Positions 21,181-32,134 of a stretch of DNA of 64,000 bases are shown piece by piece. A model generated the notes under the pieces. The model made no database searches. It saw only the letters and a list, made by a program, of their open reading frames with translations, and was not told the origin of the DNA. This DNA is from Ampullaceana balthica (taxonomy: Eukaryota; Mollusca; Gastropoda; Lymnaeidae). Location of the stretch: the NCBI GenBank assembly GCA_944989445.1, contig CALYLW010001016.1, forward strand, positions 1 to 64,000. The letters are read 5' to 3'. Both the position numbers and the translations under genes were made by a program. The stretch's first letter is position 1. Each line of letters starts with the position of its first letter.

Positions 21181-21239
21181 CAGGTTCCGACCACAAAAAG
21201 AATTATATATATATATATATATTAAATAAAACTTTTTGA

Positions 21240-21760
21240 CAACTTTACGAAACATCAAAGTACGAGCATCAAAGCCGTACCATGGACTTTGTCATGTTGT
21301 CTAACAGGAGTAACAGTAGTGATTACTTGTGATTAGCAGGAGTGACATACTTCAAGATGGTAACACAGTACTGAATGATGATAAAAATACTTCACTAAAA
21401 ATAAAGTAAGTTTGTTCAATATTTAAATGAGATTTAATTATTCTCCGCTAGTGATTGGCTGTAGGAGTCTGTAGTTATTTGAGGCGGACGCATCGTATCA
21501 CATCGCAAAACTATACTCATAATATTTAAATCTAATGTTGTATAACACTTTTATATCGACCCCAATAGATCAGGATAACATTTAAGAAATCCTGTTGTGA
21601 TTACATGCGATGTCTTTGATTCGTCTATCTCCTCTAATTGTATCGATTTCTTTGAAAACTTTTTTATGTTATTCTCTTGAATAGTAATTTTGACATAAAT
21701 TATATGTTCTTAATAATCAAAATATTAATAAGTTCTGTAAAATATTTCAACAATAACACT
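21240..21760. other. AT-rich sequence, nothing recognised
   Basis: There is no recognisable gene or repeat relationship. Confidence 0.45.
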
Positions 21761-21764
21761 TTGC

Positions 21765-21945
21765 ATGGCGGCTGGAAAGCGAAGTCAATAGTGCGCTCGT
21801 CTCCCAAACTGGGGCGTGGGATCTAGCCCACGTTAAAGCCACAATAAAATATTTATGAATGACTATCGCTTAAAAGTCCTCCACTGACCTGGAGAGGTCT
21901 ACAAACTCCCTACTATCACGAGGTAACGGGACACAAAACAAAACA
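21765..21945 (+). mobile_element. tRNA-derived SINE with A-rich tail
   Basis: The head reads GGCGGCTGGAAAGCGAAGTC, GCGCTCGTCTCCCAAACTGG, then GTGGGATCTAGCCCACG, giving a closed T-arm-like hairpin around GATCTAG. The sequence ends in ACAAAACAAAACAAAAAC, a typical SINE tail. The D arm and acceptor stem are poor, so it is not a functional tRNA. Confidence 0.5.
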
Positions 21946-22289
21946 AAAACAACCCTTGCACGAGTAGATGCTAACTGTAACCTCAGTAATTTTACTTACA
22001 AAAACGTGGGGCGGGTGCTTCAAAATCCCATTCTAATTTAGAAATACAACACAAAGATTGGTGTTTGGTTTAAACATTAAAGATTAATACTTTAGAAGGC
22101 AACAGAGAGATCTATAAGTGAGAGAATTAGTGAACTGCATATGTAAAACATTTATGAGCGCCAGCCCCACGTTTTTAGTCATATTAAAGGAAAGTACTTG
22201 AACTTATAAGTTTTAAACTATTATCTTCTTTTTATTCCACTTACAAAACGTGGTTTTTAAAATCATTTTTACCTCTATTTATTGTATTT

Positions 22290-22700
22290 CCTGTCAGCGC
22301 GCACCAAAAAGCACCAGTACTGATCTATTTACCTGATATTGCACGTAAAATAAATTATTCCACAAGATAAATGAGAAGATCTTTAAAAAAATTTCTTAAA
22401 CTTGTATTCAATGTTTCTATATAGTCTATGATAAACTCTATTCTTGATATGTATTACTTAAATCTTATGTTTTACGTCACATGAAATTATACATAAATAA
22501 ATATTTAATTTGATAAAAAAGGGGGATTTTTAAAATTATTTTAAATTAAAATTATGGAAGCTATAGATTTAAGTTAAAAACTGTCAAATATTTAATGAAT
22601 GGTTGATTTACACTACATGGTAACTTGCTATTCTAATTTGAACTTTTATTTTTATAGGTGGCTTGCCGCTTAACTTCATTCCCCTTTAATGAGGGATACT
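22290..22700 (+). repeat. Diverged ~410-bp dispersed repeat with conserved ends (copy 3)
   Basis: The head is CAGCGCGCACCAAAAAGCAC (about 22295). The tail is GGCTTGCCGCTTAACTTCAT followed by CCCCTTTAATGAGGGATAC (about 22662-22700). Confidence 0.5.
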
Positions 22701-22919
22701 GTGCCAATGAATTACTAGTTTTCTCTTACCCCTGGTATACACAGTGCTGTATTCACCTATAAGCTAAACAAGCTATAGCGTAGGACTTCCACGTATTCGG
22801 GAGCCCCAAAAATTGTTTGAGTAAGTTACTGTCATAAACACTTATAATACATGTTTTGTGATTGGCGCAACGTCTTTTTAGTTCAAAGTCATAAAAAGTT
22901 TTCGACTCTTTAAAACTCC

Positions 22920-23038
22920 TTTCCCCCTTACTTCCCCTCATTTGCCTCCTTACCCCCTCTCTCCCCCCTTACCCCACTCACTTGCCCCCTTACCCCCTCT
23001 CCCCCCCTTACCCCATTTACTTGCCCCCCTTACCACAC
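22920..23038. repeat. C-rich tandem repeat with G-quadruplex potential on the minus strand
   Basis: Blocks of the type CTTACCCCCTCTCCCCCC and CACTTGCCCCCTTACCCC recur about four times with a loose 28-base period. Many runs of four or more C lie within short distance of each other. The opposite strand therefore has many runs of G able in principle to form quadruplexes, and this strand could form an i-motif. Confidence 0.7.
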
Positions 23039-23039
23039 T

Positions 23040-23351
23040 AACGACGCCACATTACTTTTCAATATGAACGGTCATTTTAAGAAACGAGTTATGATTTTAT
23101 AATATAATATTTGATACATTAAAATTAATGTGATAAACTGCCGTATACATCCATCTCCAAATTGGTAAATGTTTGTCATGAAAAACAAAACACTGCAACA
23201 ATTACCGATATGAGTGCAGTAACAAATTGTGTCAGACAGTATATAGTTATGTAAACAAAAGAGACGAGGTGAATAGGTTATTTGTGTTTTTATTCTTATT
23301 TTATAGTTTATTATCTATCTATAAATAGTCTATAAATAGAAGATCTTGTAC
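23040..23351. other. AT-rich sequence upstream of a truncated LINE
   Basis: There are no coding traces related to the LINE in any frame. The endonuclease region of the LINE is therefore missing. Confidence 0.45.
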
Positions 23352-24090
23352 AAATGCCACCAGTAAAAACTATTGAGTCCAAATGGTCACAACTGCGGGA
23401 CACCATGCATGGCTCAGCTATTGTGGCATTTGACATGAGAGAACGCAAAAGTGCAGATTGGTTTGAGGCTCACTGGGAGGAAATGAAGCATGTCACTGTT
23501 GCAAAAAGAAAGGCTCGCTTAGCCTATAAAGACAGGCCTTGCCCAAAAACTCTACATTCCTTTAAGAGTGCCAAGAAAAATTCCCAGCAGGCAGCTCGCC
23601 ACTATGCTAACATATATTGGCTCAATCTAATTGCCAGCATTCAATCAGCTGCTGATAGAGGCGATACAAAGGCAATGTACGAGAATATTAAAATAGCAAC
23701 AGGCCCTCTGACCTCCAACACAGCAACTCTAATGTCAAAATCAGGGGAAATTATCACTGATCGAGACCAACAACTCAAACGGTGGATTGCGCACTACTTG
23801 GGATTGTATGCAACAATAAACAATGTCTCATCTGCTGCCCGGGACGATATCCCAGACCTACCGGTAATGGAATAGCTTATGCCCAAGCATAGATGAGCTA
23901 CGTAGAGCCATCAATTGTCTAGCTTGCGGGAAACTTCCAGGCAACGATGGAATTCCACCAGAAGTTCTCAAATGTGAAAAGAAGAACATTTACAGCCTTT
24001 GCACGACATCCTCACTCTGTGCTGAGAACAGGGACAGATACCACAGGAGTTAAACGATGCCAACATTGTTACACTGTTTAAAAATAGAGG
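23352..24090 (+). pseudogene. Non-LTR retrotransposon: linker between endonuclease and RT, plus first RT motif
   Basis: The open frame at 23354-23875 encodes 173 residues typical of the segment between the endonuclease and reverse transcriptase of LINEs: KWSQLRDTMHGSA, the HWEEMKHVTVAKRKARLAYK block, YWLNLIASIQSAADRGDTKA and MYENIKIATGP. After a frameshift at about 23870 the sequence continues PSIDELRRAINCLACGKLPG, NDGIPPEVLKCEK, the RT entry motif. Further damage follows, and similarity stops near 24090 at a TLFKNRG-like motif. The endonuclease, the catalytic RT motifs and any 3' end are absent here. The missing C-terminal part may be the fragment at 29100-29850 on the same strand. The clade (RTE, CR1 or Jockey related) cannot be fixed by eye. 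Confidence 0.88.
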
Positions 24091-24249
24091 TAAAAACGAT
24101 TTTTAAAAACTAGGTTTTTATATATGTAAATGAATTTTTATAAGAATTTCATGATGGCACTATTTGAATCTCTTATAGAAATCATAGAAGTGTTTCTCTA
24201 AAATGTTTTATGTCTGTGTTTGCATTACAATAACTAACAGATTAGAGAT

Positions 24250-24760
24250 CTTAGAGTGTAACGATATTAGAGTGCAGACCTACACTAAATACAAATTTAA
24301 ATGACAAAAATATTTTGAAACATACAAATTTTCAATTAGAAAATACGGATTTTGGGAAAGGAGGTAGCTGTTCAAAGCTTTGTGACGTCATATTGCAGGG
24401 GCTCTAACGTTTTGTGACGTCATATTGGAGGGGGTCTAAAGTTTTGTGACGTCATATTGGAGGGTTCTAAAGTTTTGTGACGTCATATTGGAGGGGTATT
24501 AAGTTTTGTGACGTCATATTTGAGGGGACCTAAAGTTTTTGACGTCATATTGGAGGGCGTCTAAAGTTTTGTGACGTCATATTGGATGGGTCTAAAGTTT
24601 TGTGACGTCATATTGGAGGGTTCTAAAGTTTTGTGACGACATATTGGAGGGTTCTAAAGTTTTGTGACGTCATATTGGAAGGGGTCTAAAGTTTTGTGAC
24701 GAGGTGTGTTGAGAAAGGAGGGTAGTAAACATTGGCAAAAATCACGTGAGGTTATTTATG
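24250..24760 (+). mobile_element. Fragment homologous to the right part of the hAT/LINE chimera elements
   Basis: GTAACGATATTAGAGTGCAG, ACTAAATACAAATTTAAATG and TTTTGAAACATACAAATTTT match 26175-26260 and 39594-39680 in order. The GACGTCAT stretch that follows in those elements is here expanded into a minisatellite (24376-24705). Confidence 0.7.
24376..24705. repeat. ~31-bp minisatellite with nine TGACGTCA palindromes
   Basis: The unit is about TTTTGTGACGTCATATTGGA followed by GGGGTCTAAAG. Ten full units plus a truncated eleventh are present. Nine carry the exact palindrome TGACGTCA (the cAMP-response element recognised by CREB/ATF bZIP proteins), one reads TGACGACA, and the last breaks at TGACGAGG. 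The core comes from the element in which it lies (26310 has the same GTGACGTCAT once). Confidence 0.92.
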
Positions 24761-24764
24761 GACC

Positions 24765-25190
24765 TCCCCTTTTAATACATTTTCATCTCAATAAAATTAT
24801 AGCTCTAATACTGCATTTCTTATCTCTAGAATAACAAACGTATTATTATGTTCGACCCTGTTAGCTTAGCTGTCTAGATACATTGCATGATGAAGACAGT
24901 AAAACTATAATAAATAAGTTTAATACCTAGCGATCAAGGGAAATAATTGGTTGTTTTTATTTCAAAATAATTTAAATTATTACTAAATTTTGAATACATT
25001 ACATTTTGTAGTAAAATGTTTGATGTAATATCTGTTTTGTAGTGAAGAAATAAAATATAAATTAAAAAATTATCCCTTAAATTTAAATAGCAATTGTGTC
25101 ATCCTTCTATTTCAAGTGCATTCAACCAAACTTATTACGACATGTATAAACATATAATTGACAATTGAAACGCAGCGACAGAACCAACTG
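24765..25190. other. AT-rich sequence, no gene seen
   Basis: There is nothing recognisable beyond a degenerate match (TTATTTATGGACCTCCCC at about 24750) to the GGGGCCGTTCATAAA-type MITE terminus. Confidence 0.4.
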
Positions 25191-25194
25191 TGGC

Positions 25195-26423
25195 CTGTGC
25201 TACCAACACTAGGATGTTCAGCCTAGATCAAGGTTTTATTAAACCTTGTCTAGGTTTCTAGGTTTTATATTTATAAAATAGCCATAATCTAGGTTTTTCT
25301 TTTAAAAATATATTTAAACTATTTTAAAGTACAAATATTATTAAATATGTTCAAATAATATCCTAAATAAATTTGATTTTTCAAAAATAAAACTAAGCAG
25401 CAGGTGGCAACAGTTTTTCAGCCGCTCTGTCATGTTATCTTATGATATCTATGGCTCTATTCCACTGAATTTGAAAGGTGGCGCTACTGTGGTGCCATCT
25501 GTCTAAACAGCTTGAATGAGCCAAAATATACAATTTTATTAGACTTTATGACAAACTTCGCAGCTCTACCATTTTCTTCTGCCTGCGTTGAGAGAATATT
25601 CTCTCAAGTATACATGGTATAGACTTAGACCAAAGATAATCTAATACAACGCTCAGATAGACATAGTTATAAAAACACTTTTCCTATTCCGTATGCAAGA
25701 ATTCGGAAGTTGAATGAGTTGCCTGATCATACGGGAAAAACCAACACTCTATCAACATTTAAAACTGAAATGTAAATGCAATACGAGACATAAACAATGC
25801 ATAAAGTTACGACTCAATAATCTTCTGTATAAAAAAGTAACGTCTGTATTAGATAAAATAAGAATGGTTCCAAGAATGCTGATAAGATTGTCATTTATAA
25901 GGAAGATGACATAAGTGATGAATAAATGCAAGTGTAAGAATAATTTACAAATACTTGTAGTACAAACTAATACTATAGGGGCCGTTCATAAAAATGACGA
26001 CATGCATCTAAGGGAGAGCGAGGGGGTTACACTTTGTGAGATGTGTGACAGGGGGGAGGGGGTGTTTAAGAACTGTGACGTCACATCAAAAAACGCGAAA
26101 CTCTAAATGAAAACTCTACTGAAATATTTGTTTGCTTACAATTAATTTAATGAAGTTTTAAATTGCTTCCCAGGCGTAACGATATTAGACTGCAGCTTCA
26201 TGCTAAATACATACTTAAATGACAATAAAATGATTTGAAACATCCTCATTTTCAAATAAGAAATACGTTGTTGTTGTTTGTTGTTTTTTTTTGGGGGGGG
26301 GAAGGAGAAGCTTTGTGACGTCATTTGTGTTTATTTTTAGCGTGTCTAGGTTTTTTCTTTCGGATCTAGGTTTTTTTGGACGTGTTGGCTAGGTTTTTCC
26401 CAAAATTGTCACTGGCAGCACTG
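25195..26423 (+). mobile_element. hAT element carrying a LINE C-terminal fragment (chimera copy X1)
   Basis: It is homologous end to end with 38620-39814. The left end is CTGTGCTACCAACACTAGG and the right end CTAGGTTTTTCCCAAAATTG then CACTGGCAGCACTG. Repeated CTAGGTTT motifs lie subterminally at both sides. A damaged hAT dimerisation block (LPFSSACVERIFSQVY, about 25568-25615) is followed by a LINE-type C-terminal motif (KLNELPDHTGKTNTLSTFK, about 25705-25765). A GGGGCCGTTCATAAA MITE-like block starts at 25977. No target duplication is evident. Confidence 0.8.
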
Positions 26424-27265
26424 GCTCAGACTGCACACCATGAGACTATAGTGAAAGTGGAATCCACTTTTTTCGTTTCTAATTAAAAATTGAGATATAT
26501 TTTGGTTAAAATTTCAAGTAATAAAAATGATATATTTCTATATAGAAACATAGAAGCGCATAGTTGTCATAAGGAGGCGGCAAAATTAAAGCACTATGGG
26601 AGGGCAGCAGTGCTGTTAGCGGAAAGTTTTGGAAAAATAGCCCCCTAAAAAAATAAAAAGGCTAGACTTTTATTTAAGTTATTAATATGTTCTTTTCAAC
26701 TATGTATAACATATAAAAAAATTCAAGTTGCAGAGTATTCATTTTTCTGCATTATTTTACATTAGCTCGGGTTCGGTCAAATAACGGCACGACTGGGCAG
26801 TTAAGCAATTTAATGGGAACATTGCTAACCTAGATTTAGTGCAAATGAGGTTTAGGTGACAACATTGACGCCTGCCACTACCAATGAAAAAAACTATTCA
26901 AAGGTCACTAAGTTGCAACTCTTTTTAAAAAAATATTTGTTTCCGCCACTTAGCATCAATCTTATCACAGTGTATATTATAACTAAAAATAATCAAATTT
27001 CTTGTTAGAAAACCACGGTAAGTTCTTTGCCACATCGTTGAAAGCAATCGTCCCAAAACTATCGTATTTACTATTGTAGAACCCATGTAGCATTACATTA
27101 TTACAATAAATTATTTAACAGAAATAAGAGTAGCAAAGAATTTTGAAAGGTAATTATTTGGTCTTTCCATTTACGAGTAAATTTTCTGCCATTTCCTTAC
27201 TTTATGCATCTATAGAATTGTCTATTTTCGTTCTTTTTTTATAATACTTCATATCTGTAAATTAA
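26424..27265. other. AT-rich sequence, no gene seen
   Basis: No reading frame or repeat relationship could be supported. Confidence 0.4.
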
Positions 27266-27350
27266 ATCCACACACACGCACTTTATCTTGGACACACACA
27301 CACACTTATACACACACACACACACTTATACACACACACACCTTATCGCT
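27266..27350. repeat. CA microsatellite, interrupted
   Basis: CACACACA runs are interrupted by CTTATACA blocks three times, giving a compound microsatellite. Confidence 0.9.
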
Positions 27351-27617
27351 GGCACACGAAGCGGGATATAAACTTAACAAAAAAACATTAATGGCATCAC
27401 ATAAATGATGTTACATTGTTCCCTTTCCACAAATTAATATAAGCTCAACCAATGACATCACTTCTTAATATTTTACGGCGAGTATTAGGCTCTGTTAATC
27501 TCGACACTAAAATGTTCACTATTTTATGTCTTAATTTTCAAAATTTGTATCTGGAGTTATCCCGCACCTGACGGACGCACTTAGGCGCATTACATATTAG
27601 ACAACTGTGTATCTTTT

Positions 27618-28030
27618 TTCTGCCAGTACCGCACTAAAAAGCACCAGTACTCATCTGTGTAATATTACCTTTTACGTAAGACAAAATTATGGGGTGGGAA
27701 TTAATGAACGAATTAACTAATGTAAGTACTTGCATATGCAATAAATCGTACTGTACATGTCTGTCGGATACAACATTATAGATGTGTATTACTTTAATTT
27801 CATATCCCATGTAAACTAGTATTATAATTACAGAAATATTTTATTCAAAGAAAATAGATTTTTAAAATCATTTTTTTCCAAGAGTAATGACACTGTAAAA
27901 TTAATAAAACTAATTTTTTTGTATATTCACAAGTACTAATTAGTTTGTCGTGAACATCTCCTCTTGGAAGCGTACTATTTAAATAAGTGTCATGCCACTT
28001 ACATTCGCTCCCTTTAATTAGGGATACCAG
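27618..28030 (+). repeat. Diverged ~410-bp dispersed repeat with conserved ends (copy 4)
   Basis: The head is CAGTACCGCACTAAAAAGCA (about 27626). The tail is TGTCATGCCACTTACATTCG followed by CTCCCTTTAATTAGGGATAC. A lone tail of the same type lies at about 40437-40482. Confidence 0.5.
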
Positions 28031-28332
28031 ATTAAAACAAATTATGACACTAGCTCCTTTTTGTATCCCATTTTAAATGTTTAATGAGATTTACTATTTT
28101 GTGATAACAAATAAGCTATTTTAATTAACCTCGCCTTAGTTACAGACTTGACTAAACGATAATTTTACGGTTAGTTTAAACGCTAAACTATGTCGACTCC
28201 TCATAAATCTTCTCGATGACATGCTAAAACATTTCTAAAAATCTGATCTCATTAGTTTATTATAGATACAGACTCAGGTCACATGTTTTTTTCAAAGAAA
28301 GATGCTAATGAAAAAACTGAAAACAGTAGACA

Positions 28333-29022
28333 TTTTTAATGAAACAAGTGTTAATAAAAAGGAGATTGGGGTCTGTAGACATTTTATAACAACTGTGTTA
28401 ATAAAAAGGAGATTGGGGTCTGTAGACATTTTATAACAACTGTGTTAATAACAAGGAGATTGGGATCTGTAGACATTTTATAACAACTGTGTTAATAACA
28501 AGGAGATTTGGGTCTGCAGACATTTTATAACAACTGTGTTAATAACAAGGGATTGGGGTCTGTAGACATTTTTATAACAACTGTGTTAATAACAAGGAGA
28601 TTTGGGTCTGTATGACATTTTATAACAACTGTGTTAATAACAAGGGATTGGGGTCTGTAGACATTTTATAACAACTGTGTTAATAACAAGGAGATTTGGG
28701 TCTGCAGACATTTTATAACAACTGTGTTAATAACAAGGAGATTGGGGTCTGTATACATTTTATAACAACTGTGTTAATAACAAGGAGATTGGGGTCTGTA
28801 TACATTTTATAACAACTGTGTTAATAACAAGGAGATTTGGGTCTGCAGACATTTTATAACAACTGTGTTAATAACAAGGAGATTGGGGTCTGCAGACATT
28901 TTATAACAACTGTGTTAATAACAAGGAGATTGGGGTCTGCAGACATTTTATACAACTGTGTTAATAACAAGGAGATTGGAGTCTCTAGACATTTTATAAC
29001 AACAGTCTTAATAACAAGACAT
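28333..29022. repeat. 47-bp minisatellite, about 14-15 copies
   Basis: The unit is CATTTTATAACAACTGTGTT, AATAACAAGGAGATTGGGGT, CTGTAGA. Variants include GGGATTTGGG/GGGATTGGGG and GTAGAC/GCAGAC, and occasional single-base gains or losses break any frame. It lies about 80 bases upstream of a LINE 3' fragment. Confidence 0.95.
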
Positions 29023-29099
29023 TAGAGCCTGTAGCCAGTACTTATATAAGTGTATTTTTAATCTGATTTGCAAAATACCAGTTCCTCTATCAAAATAGT

Positions 29100-29850
29100 A
29101 GTTCATCTTATTAGATACATCCAGTTCTTACGACACTCTATTTGGCAATCTGAACAGCCAGTACAGGGCAGTGGTGCTCCCCACACTGCTATATGCTTGT
29201 GAAACTTGGACTGTTTATCAGCGCCATGCAAGAAAGCTTAACCACTTTCATATAACAAGCCTCAGGAAGATTCTCAGCATAAAGTGGCAGAATAAAATTC
29301 CAGACACAGTGGTACTGACCAAGGCAGGTCTCCCCAGCATCTTCACTCTCCTGACGCCAACCCAGCTTCGCTGGGCAGGAAAAGTTGTCCTAATGCCAGA
29401 CGAGAGACTGTCAAAGAGAATCTTCTATGGTGAGCTCCAGTATGGCCAGCGATCCGACGGTGGGCAAAAGAAACGCTTCAAAGACACACTAAAAGCATCA
29501 ATGAAAGCGTTTGCTATCAATCCTACACGTGGGAACGAGCTGCAATGGGTCGATCCACCTGGCGCTCTTCCATCCACGAAGGTGCCAGTTCATGTGAGGC
29601 AAACCGGTTCACCGCCGCAGAAAAGAAGAGGCAAGCCCGAAATGCCCATGCTGTCAACCCTCCAGGAGATGTCCCACTCGTCCTTGTCCCTTCTGTTCCC
29701 GAACCTACCATGCAAGGATCGGCCTAATCAGCCATCTACGCACGCACAGACAACCCTCGGATGACTAGAGTGGTCCTCGTCGATCCGACGGACGAACGAA
29801 CGAACAGAGGCTGATAAACCCTAGAATGCCAAACTTTACTTTACACTATA
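29100..29850 (+). pseudogene. Non-LTR retrotransposon C-terminus with zinc-finger tail
   Basis: The region after the RT core is recognisable: AVVLPTLLYACETWTVY (about 29169-29220), LRKILSIKWQNKIPDTVVLT, AGLPSIFTLL, LRWAGKVV, ERLSKRIFYGELQYG and GGQKKRFKDTLKASMKAF. The protein then continues across two frameshifts: RSTWRSSIHEGASSCEANR in the next frame, and CSRTYHARIGLISHLRTH in the third (about 29688-29745), a C2H2-like finger typical of this LINE type. The ORF of 197 codons is therefore a composite of correct and shifted sequence. The RT catalytic motifs are missing upstream, where a 47-bp minisatellite lies instead. It may be the 3' half of the LINE whose middle lies at 23352. Confidence 0.88.
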
Positions 29851-29870
29851 GGGAGACGATTGCCTTGTCT

Positions 29871-30111
29871 GTATTTACCCTGAGGCTCGTCTGTGTTCAC
29901 TTTGAGACTCGTCTGTGTTTACATTGAGGCTCGTCTGTGTTCACATTGAGGCTCGTTTGTGTTAACATTGAGGCTCGTCTGTGTTCACATTAAGTCTCGT
30001 CTGTGTTCACATTAAGGCTCGTCTGTGTTCATATTGCGCTCGTCTATGTTCACATTGCCGTTCGTCTGTGTTCACATTTAGGCTCGTCTGTGTTCACATT
30101 GAGGCTCACGA
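29871..30111. repeat. 22-bp minisatellite, about 11 copies
   Basis: The unit is GAGGCTCGTCTGTGTTCACA then TT, with point variants in most units. It begins about 20 bases after the recognisable end of the LINE fragment. Confidence 0.95.
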
Positions 30112-31382
30112 ACTATTTATGAAATTTAAATTATTCGTTTTAAAATATAAAATATAAAAAATTAATAAACTTAAAAAAACTATCTTGACAAAACAAATGT
30201 TGACAAAACTGGGGGCTTGTTTGCAATGAGTAAAGCTCTTGCTGAGTTCAAGGCTGGAATGTGTCAGCAGTAGACACGCTTTCTGCTTTAAGCAAAGAAG
30301 GTTTCACTTTATTTGAGACAAGTTCTGTAATCACTTGGAATATTTCTCACGCTAAAAGACATTATTCTGACAGAACTTCTCATCACAGCTACTATATACC
30401 AAACAGATTTAGAGTAACTTTCTACTTCAAAGAATTCTCAGCAGAATATTGATAATTGATGTCAACCACATAATTATGAGTCTATATGCAATGTGTTTCT
30501 ATTCATAACTTTAACATGTTTAAATATTTGTTAATTATGTAAATGTCACGCATATACTTCTACAAAATAGGGGTATGGTTAAAACAATGAATCAATTTAA
30601 ATAATTAAATTGGAATTCATTTTTTTTTCTCCATAAAATATAAAATTCAGATAAAGAATTTTTCTTTGCGCAGATATCTGACCGACACGCAGCTAGAATA
30701 ATCCCGCAGAAAATTTAGTAAACGATTATGTAATACAAGTATATCACCCGTCAAAAATGACGGAAGTTTTCAAAATAAATATACATAAGATTTAAAAATA
30801 ACGTTATACAGAACTTTCATTTATTTTATTTATTTTTATTTCATTTATTTATTTCCCTATTGAGCAATTTTTTGCAGCCGTTCCAAAATAGTTCTTTTTT
30901 GGTGCAGTAATTTGGTGCGCTGCTTTCTAAAATTAATAGCGTCACGGACAGACATGACAGACTGACGTGACAGGGATTGCAAATTATGTATATTGTAGAA
31001 TGTAGGTGTAGAATTTTGCACACAAAAATGGATGTTGTGCTCTTTTGCACATGAGTCTGTGATTTTGAAAAAAACATTGTGCTGGCCACACATTCACCTG
31101 CTCGTTTGTGGTTGCTAAATAAAACCTGTGAATGCTACATAACTTGCCCCATAGTTCGTCATGGACCGGAAAGGGGGGTCATTATTGCTACATCATTTCT
31201 GTTATAGAGCAGACATGTTGAAATCTAATGTAGGCTATCACACAGATTTCACGATATTTCATTATTAGAAAACAATATTTTATGAAACAAACCGATAGAT
31301 GGTTCCAAAAAATCTTTTGGAATCGATAACAATGAGTCCAAACAGACGATCGCTTAACTTTTAAAATATGTCAGATATCGAG
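30112..31382. other. AT-rich sequence, no supported gene
   Basis: The dispersed motif GGTGCAGTAATTTGGTGCGC lies at about 30900. Overlapping minus-strand open frames of 78-82 codons at 30841-31093 show no domain I recognise; one includes SVRDAINFRKQRTKLLHQKR. Otherwise nothing is supported. Confidence 0.4.
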
Positions 31383-31519
31383 TGTAACGATTTTAACAAA
31401 CTCCAGCCATGATGAATCTCTTATTATTTTATTAACTTCCGGTCTCTATTTAAGAACAACAACTCATACAATAATCATTTCATACAATCTAGCATCAAGA
31501 GTTATTTACCCTTATTACA
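31383..31519 (-). repeat. Candidate 3' LTR (137 bp) of the Ty3/Gypsy-like element
   Basis: Read on the minus strand it begins TGTAATAAGGGTAAATAACT and ends AAAATCGTTACA, giving the TGTAA/TTACA inverted termini expected of an LTR. It contains a TATA-like CTTAAATAGAG and an AATAAA signal (TTAATAAAATAATAAG). Directly upstream on that strand is the purine-rich tract GAGAAAAGGAGGAA. No second LTR was found in the window, so neither the LTR pair nor a target duplication can be confirmed. Confidence 0.65.
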
Positions 31520-31533
31520 TTCCTCCTTTTCTC
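31520..31533 (-). other. Candidate polypurine tract
   Basis: The minus-strand sequence GAGAAAAGGAGGAA abuts the candidate LTR, at the position where plus-strand priming occurs in LTR retrotransposons. Confidence 0.6.
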
Positions 31534-32134
31534 GGATATGAAATCATATCAATTGATGATTTAAATATAAGTTTAACATAGAATGAACTTAAAGAACTCT
31601 CGATTAATATTATTACCTTGCAGTGAGGAGAATTTAAAATTAAGCAAAGATGTGACAATTCAGATACAAAATAAGATACATTATCTAAATGTCATTTATA
31701 AAAATTAAACTTAATGTATTTAGGACTTGGTGTCTATTCTTGATAAAATGTCCAATTGTTATTTCTGATAATATTAAGTTTAATTAATGCTTAAAATTAA
31801 AAGTCTTTTAAACTTGTGTGGTGTTCTTGATAAAGTAACCAACTGTTTCTTTATGGATTAATTGAAGACTATTGTATCTTGATTCATTCACTTAAATGAT
31901 ATTTAAATATTACTGACTTTAAAAATGAACTGATTTATGTCTTCATACTTATCTTCCTTACAGACAAATATTTTTTTTTCTTCTGATTTAACATTAATTA
32001 TTAATGATTATGTATAACACTTTTCGATGAAACGATTTATCTTGAATGGCATTATCATACCATTACACAAACGTTGAAGATCAATTAGATCTAAAAAAAT
32101 AAAGACGACAAGACATTAACAAGCTTTAGTCTTG
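31534..32134. other. AT-rich 3' non-coding part of the LTR element
   Basis: It lies between the pol stop and the candidate polypurine tract. It includes an imperfect tandem pair of about 110 bp: ACTTGGTGTCTATTCTTGAT (about 31726) and ACTTGTGTGGTGTTCTTGAT (about 31813), each followed by AAA-TG-CCAA-TGT. No coding sequence was seen. Confidence 0.5.

Noticed and set aside
25190..26431. Target-site duplication for the chimera at 25195
   Set aside because: The flanks (ACTGTGGC and GCTCAGAC) do not match, so only the sibling at 38620 has a supported duplication.
30841..31093. Minus-strand frame with SVRDAINFRKQRTKLLHQKR as a coding gene
   Set aside because: It overlaps another frame of similar length, has no recognisable domain and includes a dispersed repeat motif.
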